This document shows, one piece after another, positions 1 through 6,668 of a stretch of DNA of 10,141 nt. Below the pieces are notes generated by a model, which searched no databases, was not told the DNA's origin, and saw only the letters and a program-made list of their open reading frames with translations. The DNA lies in contig CAKPZU010000073.1 in assembly GCA_934215405.1 (NCBI GenBank), positions 1 to 10,141 of the forward strand, written 5' to 3'. Position 1 is the stretch's first letter; each line of letters starts with the position of its first letter. The position numbers and the translations under genes are program-made. Origin of the DNA: an uncultured Bacilli bacterium. Its GTDB lineage: Bacteria; Bacillota_I; Bacilli_A; RFN20; CAG-631.

Positions 1-5
1 TTATA

Positions 6-44
6 TATGCAAATAGTCCTATTTTATGGTAAAATATTTGCATA
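6..44 (+). promoter_or_regulatory. Promoter of the two-component operon inside a 10-bp inverted repeat
   Basis: An extended -10 element (TGG followed by TAAAAT) lies at 27-35, 43 bases before the chosen start of the response regulator. The -35 region is poor (ATGCAA at 7-12, spacer 17). A perfect inverted repeat, TATGCAAATA at 6-15 and TATTTGCATA at 35-44, brackets the promoter. No U-run follows the right arm, so this is not a terminator. The dyad could be an operator, perhaps for autoregulation, but that is inference. LytTR regulators usually bind direct repeats, so another regulator is equally possible. Confidence 0.5.
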
Positions 45-78
45 GATGCTTCAAAAAATCAAGAATGGAGAATGCGTT

Positions 79-738
79 ATGAGATATACTTTGTTAATTC
101 TAGATGATGACCCAATAATTTTATATTCATTAATAAACCAAATAAAGGAATTATATGATAATATAGATATTATTTCTTTTTCATCATTTGATGAATTTAA
201 CGATAAAAAAAATGAAATAGAATATAATTTTGTAATTGCAGATGTATTCTTTGGACAAGTAAATTCAATAACTAAATTTGAAGATATAACAAAGAATGGT
301 GAAATACCACTAATTTATATGAGTGGAGCAGACACTAATACTTTTGATGTTTATGATACTCCTCATACATATTTTTTAGAAAAGCCAATTAATAAAGAAA
401 AACTTCAGAAAGCTATCGATAAAATTGTCAATGGACATCGTTATTTGACTTTTAAATACTTTAAAAAAGAATATAGAATTAATACATCTGATATCTTATT
501 TCTTGAAAGCGATAAAAGAATTATTAACGTTATTACTAATAACGATATTTATTTAACATATGGAAAGCTTGATGATTATGAGCCATTACTTCCAACATGT
601 TTTATTCGTGTCAATAAATCATTTATAGTTAACAAAGAATATGTAAAAACAAGAACAGCAACTACATTGCTTTTAAAAAATGGTGATGAGATAAAAATAT
701 CTCGAAGCAATAAGGAGAAATTTAAGGATGTTTTATAA
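79..738 (+). CDS. LytTR-family response regulator (AgrA-like)
   Basis: This is a cytoplasmic DNA-binding response regulator, the likely partner of the kinase encoded next. The receiver domain covers about residues 2-117: an acidic cluster D9-D10-D11, the probable phospho-acceptor D55 (VIADV), S82 and K102 (EKP). A LytTR DNA-binding domain follows at about 122-219, with the family's typical FIRVNKSFIVN and KISRSNKEKF stretches. An ATG at 46 is in frame, but the ATG at 79 is preferred: GGAG lies 8 bases upstream of it and the receiver strand starts directly afterwards. The 3' end overlaps the kinase gene by 11 bases. Family members control quorum-sensing, bacteriocin or virulence genes; no target can be assigned here. 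Confidence 0.92.
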   Translation: MRYTLLILDDDPIILYSLINQIKELYDNIDIISFSSFDEFNDKKNEIEYNFVIADVFFGQVNSITKFEDITKNGEIPLIYMSGADTNTFDVYDTPHTYFLEKPINKEKLQKAIDKIVNGHRYLTFKYFKKEYRINTSDILFLESDKRIINVITNNDIYLTYGKLDDYEPLLPTCFIRVNKSFIVNKEYVKTRTATTLLLKNGDEIKISRSNKEKFKDVL

Positions 739-1984
739 ACTCTGTCTTTTATTAATGATGTTCTTTCCAATTCTTCTTTTTTTAGATGAAATAAAAAAAG
801 CAAAGTTAGTAAAAAGAATAATCATACTAGCATATCCTTTAATATACTGTCTGTTAATTGTATGTGAAATAGTAAATATTCATTTTAATATTTTCTCAAT
901 TGAATTCAATGTTACTATTCCTTTTTTATTATCAATTATTTATATATCCTATAATCTCTTTTTAAAAAAAGGAATTAAAACAGATGACTTACTTAAAATG
1001 TCTTTATTTTATCTTGTAGACATCTTAGCAAAATTTGTTTTTTCATTAATTGCAGATATTGATTTTAACTTAATTAATGATCTCTATGGAACATATTATT
1101 TTTCAAATATTTTTGTACTAGAATATATATTTGTATTCTTTATAGGCTTTGCTTTAATTTTAGTATTAAAAGGACATATGATATTAACTAAGGCTGCAAT
1201 ACTATTTTCATCATATATTTCTATTGTTTTATTAGTCTTTTTGATTATGATGCAAAAGATGCTTTATACATACTTTCAAAATAATGATATTATGTATAAT
1301 TATTGTATTATGATTATTACATTATTTACTTTAGCTATTATTTCATCTATTTTTATTTTATATTACTACAGTTTAAAAGTAATTAATCTTTCTAATAAAA
1401 TTAATGAAAACAAGATTAATACAATGAATGAATATTATCAAAAAGTCAATCTTATTTCGCAAGATGAATTAATTAAAATGCGTCATGATATTAAAAACAT
1501 GCTACAGGTTTCAAAAATGTACAATGAAACTATTGCCACACAGCTTGAAGAAAAATTCAATAACATTAGTAAAACAATTTATTGTAAAGATGAGCTTTTA
1601 AATAAAATTTTAGTATTAAAAGTAAATGAAGCAAAAAAAGAAAATGTTGAATTTGATATTGAAGCTAATGGAATTAATAATTTTAATATGACTGAAATTG
1701 ATAAAATTTCATTATTCACTAACATTATTGATAATGCAATTCGTGCTGCTAAGGAAAGCACGCAAAAAAGAATTAAACTAGAAATATTTAATGACCATAA
1801 TGATTATGAAATAAAACTAGTTAATTCTTGTGATAAAATCATTCATAAAGCCGATAGTGTATATCATGGAAAAGGTAAACAAATTATTGATGATATACTT
1901 AAAAAATATAATGGTAAAATTATGAATGCATATGCTAATAATATGTATCGAGTTATTATCGAAATCGAACTAAAAGGTGATTAA
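728..1984 (+). CDS. Membrane sensor histidine kinase, AgrC/ComD (HPK10) type
   Basis: This is a probable peptide-sensing kinase that phosphorylates the preceding LytTR regulator. The N-terminal half carries about seven hydrophobic segments (roughly 5-19, 31-50, 62-80, 91-109, 127-147, 155-175, 190-214), as in AgrC-like sensors. A helical linker leads to the H-box MRHDIKNML with phospho-acceptor H253. The ATPase region has an N-box NIIDNAIRAA (N332, N336) and a glycine-rich loop GKGKQI at 381-386. That loop is unusual in having Lys where GxGL is common. Translation starts at the ATG at 728, with AAGGAG 10 bases upstream, inside the end of the regulator gene, so the two are probably translationally coupled. 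No agrB/agrD-like signal peptide genes are seen in the window. Confidence 0.92.
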   Translation: MFYKLCLLLMMFFPILLFLDEIKKAKLVKRIIILAYPLIYCLLIVCEIVNIHFNIFSIEFNVTIPFLLSIIYISYNLFLKKGIKTDDLLKMSLFYLVDILAKFVFSLIADIDFNLINDLYGTYYFSNIFVLEYIFVFFIGFALILVLKGHMILTKAAILFSSYISIVLLVFLIMMQKMLYTYFQNNDIMYNYCIMIITLFTLAIISSIFILYYYSLKVINLSNKINENKINTMNEYYQKVNLISQDELIKMRHDIKNMLQVSKMYNETIATQLEEKFNNISKTIYCKDELLNKILVLKVNEAKKENVEFDIEANGINNFNMTEIDKISLFTNIIDNAIRAAKESTQKRIKLEIFNDHNDYEIKLVNSCDKIIHKADSVYHGKGKQIIDDILKKYNGKIMNAYANNMYRVIIEIELKGD

Positions 1985-2003
1985 ATTCATCTTTTTATTT
2001 TTT
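1972..2003 (+). terminator. Intrinsic terminator after the two-component operon
   Basis: A 9-bp stem, AAAAGGTGA at 1972-1980 and TCATCTTTT at 1987-1995 with one G-U pair, encloses a 6-base loop and is followed by a T-rich run to 2003. It overlaps the kinase stop codon and abuts the stop of the convergent repeat-protein gene. On the opposite strand the G-U pair becomes an A-C mismatch, so it should work less well for leftward transcription. Confidence 0.7.
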
Positions 2004-2333
2004 CATGAATTTTTTAAAAATAAATTTAATATCATCCTCATCTAAAAAAGGATAAATATCATCAATATCAATATTATTTATTTCATCATTAAAGTATTTA
2101 ACCACCAATGTATGTAGGGCTTCCTCACTTACAAAAGGCAAGAAATTTTTATAGTCCTTTTTATTATAAATAGCCTTGAAAAACATCATATCTACAACAT
2201 CATCACTTAAAAATGGTAAAACTTCATTTATAGTTACACCCTTAAATTCATTTTCCTCGCTTTCAAGTATTTTACTAGCTAATTCTTCTAAATCCTCATC
2301 ATCTAAAAAAGGTAGCATTTTCTTAATATTCAT
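1995..2333 (-). CDS. Small acidic protein of four PFLDEDD-type repeats, possible detached C-terminus of the HTH regulator
   Basis: No enzymatic family is recognised. The 112 residues consist of four degenerate repeats of about 17 residues spaced 26-32 apart: LPFLDDEDLEELASKIL (7-23), LPFLSDDVVDMMFFKAI (39-55), LPFVSEEALHTLVVKYF (65-81) and YPFLDEDDIKFIFKKFM (94-110). Each reads as a turn, an acidic cap and an amphipathic helix, suggesting a helical-repeat fold, perhaps for protein binding or oligomerisation (inference). The start codon overlaps the end of the upstream HTH gene by 11 bases in a different frame; GGA about 9 bases upstream could act as a weak ribosome binding site. The last 20 or so residues of the HTH protein resemble one more repeat, so the two frames were probably once, or still are, one protein. 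Confidence 0.72.
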   Translation of the reverse strand: MNIKKMLPFLDDEDLEELASKILESEENEFKGVTINEVLPFLSDDVVDMMFFKAIYNKKDYKNFLPFVSEEALHTLVVKYFNDEINNIDIDDIYPFLDEDDIKFIFKKFMKK

Positions 2334-2784
2334 TTTTCTTCATCCTTTCCTTTATAATATATCTTTTTTCAGCATCGGTTAGTTTACATAATAAATCATT
2401 GTTAATTTCAATTTTATTATCAATAAGATGCTTTAAAGTTAATAATCTTTCATTACATGAAAATTGATAAAACACATCACTTAAGCAAACATCTAATTCA
2501 TTATTCCATATTTTTTTCATAATATAATTTCGATCATGTCCTTTAAAAATATCAGCATTATCAATGTCAATTTTCTCATTCAAACAAAGAAGTTCTTCAA
2601 AAGACACTTTAAATATATGAGATAATTCTATTAAGTTATCAATTGATGGAGCACACTCTCCCATTTCCCATTTGCTTATAGCTTGACGTGAAACAAATAA
2701 TTGATTAGCTAATTCTTCTTGATTTAGTTTATTAAGTAATCTTAAATCATGTATTTTCTTGCCTACTAATACTAAATCTAACAT
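2323..2784 (-). CDS. XRE/Cro-CI-type helix-turn-helix transcriptional regulator
   Basis: This is a DNA-binding regulator of 153 residues. A classic XRE domain covers about 7-65, with QEELANQLFVSRQAISKWE (22-40) as the helix-turn-helix and PSIDNLIELSHIF as the following helices. The C-terminal half is helical; its last segment (LLCKLTDAEKRYIIKERM, 131-148) resembles the PFLDEDD-type repeats encoded just downstream. An in-frame ATG lies at 2820, but the start at 2784 is chosen: AAGGAGG sits 9 bases upstream and the protein then begins just before the HTH domain. The gene is divergent from the sigma-like gene across 179 bases, so it may regulate itself and that neighbour. Its target and signal are unknown. 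Confidence 0.9.
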   Translation of the reverse strand: MLDLVLVGKKIHDLRLLNKLNQEELANQLFVSRQAISKWEMGECAPSIDNLIELSHIFKVSFEELLCLNEKIDIDNADIFKGHDRNYIMKKIWNNELDVCLSDVFYQFSCNERLLTLKHLIDNKIEINNDLLCKLTDAEKRYIIKERMKKNEY

Positions 2785-2809
2785 AATCTTTATCCTCCTT
2801 ACATCTTTA

Positions 2810-2837
2810 ATTATAAGCAAATCATTTTATTAATAAA
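2810..2837 (-). promoter_or_regulatory. Probable promoter of the HTH regulator gene
   Basis: Reading leftward, a perfect TATAAT lies at 2815-2810 with a weak -35 TTTATT at 2837-2832, spacer 16. It is 26 bases upstream of the chosen start, with the AAGGAGG site between. The inverted repeat at 2840-2856 sits immediately upstream. Confidence 0.5.
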
Positions 2838-2839
2838 GC

Positions 2840-2856
2840 AAGTGCTAGTTGCACTT
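2840..2856. promoter_or_regulatory. Inverted repeat between divergent HTH and sigma-like genes, candidate operator
   Basis: AAGTGC (2840-2845) and GCACTT (2851-2856) form a perfect 6-bp inverted repeat around TAGTT. Size and position, directly behind the HTH gene's -35 region, suit an XRE-type dimer site. A possible plus-strand -35 (TTGCAC, 2849-2854) overlaps its right arm. The operator role is inferred from position and symmetry only. Confidence 0.35.
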
Positions 2857-2889
2857 TATCTAACTATATCATTTATAGAACAAATAAGA

Positions 2890-2895
2890 TATAAT
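2890..2895 (+). promoter_or_regulatory. Candidate -10 element for the sigma-like gene
   Basis: A perfect TATAAT lies 68 bases before the start codon of the sigma-like gene. No convincing -35 hexamer is seen 16-18 bases upstream, so this is tentative in such AT-rich DNA. Confidence 0.3.
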
Positions 2896-2963
2896 TATTT
2901 TATAGTTTTTCTTAACCATTTTATATTTAAATGTACTTTATTAATGAAAGGTAATATTAAACT

Positions 2964-4367
2964 ATGTATAAAAAACAAATTGAAGAAATACTAATTAATA
3001 ACTTAAAAACATTTTATGCATTTTTCCTTAATAGAGGCATCAATGATGAAGATAGCAAGGATCTAACTCAAGATTTAGCATTAATATGCTTAAGTAATCA
3101 TAATAAAATAACTGATGATAAACATATTTATGCTTATATTTATGGAATTAGTAACAACTTGATTAAAAAATATTATAAAAACAAAAAAAGAAGAAATTAT
3201 GAAAAGCTAGATGAAAACACAGCAGTATTTGATAATCATTTAATTAGAAATGATAAATTAAGTGTTGAACTTGCATTCTTAAAAAGCAAATATCGCAGAT
3301 GCATAACTTATTATTACTATGAAAATAGATCAATAAGTGAAATTAGTAAAATTCTTGATATAAGTAATGAAATGGTTAAATATTATCTTTTTAAAACAAG
3401 AGCAATACTAAAGGAGAACTTAAAAATGGAAAAGGAATTTGGAAGAAGAAGCTATTTACCTGACGAAGTAACATTTAATGTTTTGTATAAAAATAATACT
3501 GATGAAAATTATGAAAATCTTTTTAATAGAAAAATTATAGGTAACATATTATTAGCCTGCTATTATACTCCAATGAGTATTTTAGAACTTTCGCTAGAAC
3601 TTGGCGTTTCTTGTGTATACATGGAAGATGAAATAGAAGTATTATTAAAATATAATTTAATAAAGGAAATCAACAATAAGTATCAAAGCAATATCATATG
3701 CTTAACAAAGGATTTTTATGAAAACATTAATATATCTTTTAACAAATTGTTTAAAAATGAAATTGAAAGTGTTGTTAATAAAATAAAGGAAAAAGCAAAA
3801 AAATTAGATAAAATTTACAATTATGAATTGTTAATAAAAAACATTTGGCCATTATTTTTCAATACTTACAAACATTCTTTTAATTATCAAAAACTGTATA
3901 ATAATATTGAAGGGATTTCTTATTTATCTGCTTACAAATGCAATTATTCATTTATGCAAATTATAGGTAAAACGCCAATTTCTAATGAATTAATGGCATC
4001 TTGTATATATTTTAAATTTTATGATAGCGTTAATTTTAAAAAAATAAATTATGATACATTATATAAGGAAATAATCAATAATCAAAGTGAATATTTAATA
4101 GTTAAAAAAGAAGAATTGACAAGCTTATTTAGCAATGAAATAGAACAATTTTTTAAATTAATCAAATATATAAATTGCTATTTAAAAGATAAACTAATAG
4201 AATTCTCTCCTTCATTTTTTAAAAATAAAACTATTGATAATATTATTGAAGCAAATTTATCATTATGCTATGAACTCATTTGTAAATCAATGGTTGATAA
4301 TAAAATGATAAATAGTGAAATAATTAATTTTGAATCGTTAATTCTATACAATAAAAGCACGAATTAA
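2964..4367 (+). CDS. Sigma-70-family (ECF-like) protein with long C-terminal extension
   Basis: The N-terminal third looks like an ECF sigma factor. Region 2 is at about 14-78 (DLTQDLALICL, then IYAYIYGISNNLIKKYYKNKKRR), and region 4 at about 103-152 includes the helix-turn-helix ISEISKILDISNEMVKYYLF. A second winged-helix-like segment follows at about 190-243 (SILELSLELGVSCVYMEDEI), then about 220 residues with no recognisable domain. Ordinary ECF sigma factors are about 160-200 residues; this has 467. From memory, Bacillota carry long sigma-like proteins with a similar middle segment, whose extension may act as a built-in sensor or anti-sigma module (inference). The start has only a weak AAAGG about 12 bases upstream, but no nearby in-frame alternative exists. 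Its stop codon lies inside the shared terminator hairpin. Confidence 0.85.
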   Translation: MYKKQIEEILINNLKTFYAFFLNRGINDEDSKDLTQDLALICLSNHNKITDDKHIYAYIYGISNNLIKKYYKNKKRRNYEKLDENTAVFDNHLIRNDKLSVELAFLKSKYRRCITYYYYENRSISEISKILDISNEMVKYYLFKTRAILKENLKMEKEFGRRSYLPDEVTFNVLYKNNTDENYENLFNRKIIGNILLACYYTPMSILELSLELGVSCVYMEDEIEVLLKYNLIKEINNKYQSNIICLTKDFYENINISFNKLFKNEIESVVNKIKEKAKKLDKIYNYELLIKNIWPLFFNTYKHSFNYQKLYNNIEGISYLSAYKCNYSFMQIIGKTPISNELMASCIYFKFYDSVNFKKINYDTLYKEIINNQSEYLIVKKEELTSLFSNEIEQFFKLIKYINCYLKDKLIEFSPSFFKNKTIDNIIEANLSLCYELICKSMVDNKMINSEIINFESLILYNKSTN

Positions 4368-4377
4368 TCGTGCTTTT
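4353..4377. terminator. Bidirectional terminator between sigma-like gene and pfl operon
   Basis: AAAAGCACGA (4353-4362) and TCGTGCTTTT (4368-4377) form a perfect 10-bp stem with a 5-base loop. The flanking A and T runs give each strand a short U-tract. The hairpin overlaps the stop codons of both convergent genes (TAA at 4365-4367 on plus, TAA at 4376-4378 on minus), so it can serve both. Confidence 0.8.
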
Positions 4378-4609
4378 ACATTGATTCATGAATTGTTCTT
4401 TTAATTACTTCGTCTTGTTGTTCCTTTGTTAATTTATTAAAATTAACAGCATAGCCTGATACCCTAATTGTTAATTGAGGATACTTTTCAGGATGCTTTT
4501 GCGCATCAAGTAAAGTTTCTCTGTTAAAAACATTAACATTTAAATGATATCCACCATCAGCAACATATGCATCAAGCATATTAACTAAATTATCAACCTT
4601 ATTTGACAT
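4376..4609 (-). CDS. Free-standing glycyl-radical domain of pyruvate formate-lyase (GrcA/YfiD-like C-terminal subunit)
   Basis: These 77 residues match the last part of normal PFL: HLNVNVFNRETLLDA, PEKYPQLTIRVSGYAV, then a closing helix ending HESM. The radical-bearing glycine is G52 in RVSGY, equivalent to G734 of E. coli PFL. By family knowledge the activase abstracts its hydrogen and the radical passes to the active-site cysteine of the large subunit. AAGGAG stands 8 bases before the ATG. The preceding gene stops 15 bases upstream and lacks this domain, so here it would be an obligatory subunit, not a spare part as E. coli GrcA is for oxygen-damaged PFL. It also lacks the extra N-terminal stretch of the 127-residue GrcA. 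Last gene of the operon. Confidence 0.95.
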   Translation of the reverse strand: MSNKVDNLVNMLDAYVADGGYHLNVNVFNRETLLDAQKHPEKYPQLTIRVSGYAVNFNKLTKEQQDEVIKRTIHESM

Positions 4610-4624
4610 ATTGTGTTCTCCTTT

Positions 4625-6652
4625 TTAATCATCTTTTCCTAATGAATTAGGTGTAATAGAAAATGTATTTGAAATACCATCTCTTGAATATTCATATGGA
4701 AGTTTAGCAACTGATTCAAGTGAAGCTAAAGCTCCATTTTTATCACGTCCGTGCATAGAATTAGCACCTGGTGCTAAAGGCTCACCTTTGCGTCTTCCAT
4801 CAGGTGTATTACCAGTATTTTTACCATATACAACATTTGATGTAATAGTTAATATTGACATTGTTGGAATTGATTCTCTATATGTATAATGCTTTTTGAT
4901 TTTATTCATAAATGTTTTAACAAGCCATACAGCAAGCTCATCAACTCTATCATCATTATTTCCATATTTAGGAAAATCACCTTCAATTTTAAAATCAACA
5001 ATTAAATTAGATTCATCACGAATTGGATATACTTTAGCATATTTAATTGCAGATAATGAATCAGCAGCACAAGAAAGCCCAGCGACACCTGTTGCAAAGA
5101 AACGACGAACTGTACTATCATGAAGTCCCATTTCTAACGCTTCATATGAATATTTATCGTGCATGTAATGAATTACATTTAATGTGTTAACATAAAGTCC
5201 TGCTAACCATTCCATCATTGTGTCATATTTTTTAATTACATCATTAAAGTCTAAAGCATCATTTGAGGTAACCTTTTCAAAGCATGGGGAAACTTGTAAA
5301 GGCTTATTATCATTATCCTTTAATAATTCATCAGCTCCACCATTTAAGGCATATAGTAAGCACTTAGCTAAATTAGCTCTAGCTCCAAAGAATTGCATAT
5401 CCTTACCAACACGCATTGATGATACGCAACAAGCAATGCAATAATCATCTCCCATTTCAGGTCTCATTAAATCATCTGATTCATATTGAATTGATGATGT
5501 TTTTATCGATAAATCAGCACAAAATCTTTTAAATTCTAATGGTAAATTTTTAGACCATAAAACAGTTAGATTTGGTTCTGGTGCAGGGCCTAAATTAGTT
5601 AAAGTATGTAAAATTCTAAATGAGCTTTTAGTAACTAAAGTTCTTCCATCTACTCCCATTCCACCAATTGATTCAGTAACCCAAGTTGGATCACCTGAGA
5701 ATAAATCATTATATTCTTTAATTCTCATAAATTTAACAATTCTAAGCTTCATTACTAAATGGTCAATTAATTCTTGAGCTTCTGTTTCAGTAATTAGATT
5801 ATTATTTAAATCTCTTTCAATATATATATCTAAGAATGTTGAAGTTCTTCCAAATGACATGGCTGCCCCATTTTGATCCTTAACAGCTGCTAAATAGCCA
5901 AAATATACTGCTTGAATTGCTTCTTTAGCATTAGTTGCTGGAAGGGAAATATCAATTCCATATGATAAAGCCATTTCCTTTAAAGCATTTAAGGCTTTAA
6001 TTTGTTCACTAATTTCTTCACGATTTCTTATTTTATCTGGAGTCATTTCTCCATCAAGTAAAGCCTTATCCATTTCTTTATGCTTAATTAAATAATCAAC
6101 ACCATATAAAGCAACACGTCTATAATCACCAACAATTCTACCTCTTCCATAAGAATCAGGAAGACCTGTTAATATATGTGCCTTACGAGCTCTTCTCATT
6201 TCTGGAGTATAAGCAGAGTAAACACCATCATTATGCGTCTTACGATATTTAGTAAAGATTTCTTTTACATTTTTATCAAGTTCATAGCCATATAAATTTA
6301 ATGCTTGCTCAGCCATTCTAATACCGCCAAATGGTTGAAGTGATCTTTTAAACAACTCATCAGTTTGTAAGCCGACAATTTTTTCTAAATCCTTATCAAT
6401 ATAACCAGGCTTATGGCTTGTAATTGTTGAAACGATTTTTGTATCAGCATCATATACACCGCCTCTATCATGTTCTATTTTAGTTAGCTTCATTATTTCA
6501 TCCCATAGTTTTAGCGTTGCTTCTGTTGCTGGCATTAAAAATGATCCATCTCCTAAATAAGGAGTATAATTACGCTGAATAAAATCTCGAACGTCAACCT
6601 CATCATTACTCCATTTTCCTAAATTAAATCCTTCCCATCCTTTATAAATCAT
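4625..6652 (-). CDS. pflB: Formate C-acetyltransferase (pyruvate formate-lyase), large part lacking the glycyl-radical domain
   Basis: This enzyme converts pyruvate and CoA to acetyl-CoA and formate under anaerobic conditions, in the cytoplasm. The sequence follows PFL from WEGFNLGKWSNDEVDVRDF to NTGNTPDGRRKGEPLAPGAN. The catalytic cysteine pair is C408-C409 in YCIACCVSSM (C418-C419 in E. coli); an extra C405 lies nearby. The 675 residues end at ITPNSLGKDD, where E. coli PFL (760 residues) continues for about 85 more containing the radical glycine. That missing part is the next gene, and the two together total 752. The start has AGAGGAGGT about 7 bases upstream and lies 16 bases after the thioredoxin-like gene. 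No frameshift is visible in the body. The stop is TAA; the downstream small gene is in the same frame. Confidence 0.97.
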   Translation of the reverse strand: MIYKGWEGFNLGKWSNDEVDVRDFIQRNYTPYLGDGSFLMPATEATLKLWDEIMKLTKIEHDRGGVYDADTKIVSTITSHKPGYIDKDLEKIVGLQTDELFKRSLQPFGGIRMAEQALNLYGYELDKNVKEIFTKYRKTHNDGVYSAYTPEMRRARKAHILTGLPDSYGRGRIVGDYRRVALYGVDYLIKHKEMDKALLDGEMTPDKIRNREEISEQIKALNALKEMALSYGIDISLPATNAKEAIQAVYFGYLAAVKDQNGAAMSFGRTSTFLDIYIERDLNNNLITETEAQELIDHLVMKLRIVKFMRIKEYNDLFSGDPTWVTESIGGMGVDGRTLVTKSSFRILHTLTNLGPAPEPNLTVLWSKNLPLEFKRFCADLSIKTSSIQYESDDLMRPEMGDDYCIACCVSSMRVGKDMQFFGARANLAKCLLYALNGGADELLKDNDNKPLQVSPCFEKVTSNDALDFNDVIKKYDTMMEWLAGLYVNTLNVIHYMHDKYSYEALEMGLHDSTVRRFFATGVAGLSCAADSLSAIKYAKVYPIRDESNLIVDFKIEGDFPKYGNNDDRVDELAVWLVKTFMNKIKKHYTYRESIPTMSILTITSNVVYGKNTGNTPDGRRKGEPLAPGANSMHGRDKNGALASLESVAKLPYEYSRDGISNTFSITPNSLGKDD

Positions 6653-6668
6653 TATTTATACCTCCTCT

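Noticed and set aside
46..78. Earlier in-frame start for the response regulator
   Set aside because: It adds 11 residues that do not fit a receiver domain and has no ribosome binding site, whereas the ATG at 79 follows GGAG.
2176..2382. Plus-strand open frame opposite the repeat protein
   Set aside because: It is a Ser/Leu-rich mirror of the acidic repeats on the other strand, with no ribosome binding site.
2785..2820. Earlier in-frame start for the HTH regulator
   Set aside because: The extension would run through the -10 element and the AAGGAGG site that serve the start at 2784.
4896..5444. Plus-strand open frames of about 75 codons opposite pflB
   Set aside because: They are antisense to a strongly conserved enzyme, lack ribosome binding sites and show no recognisable protein.
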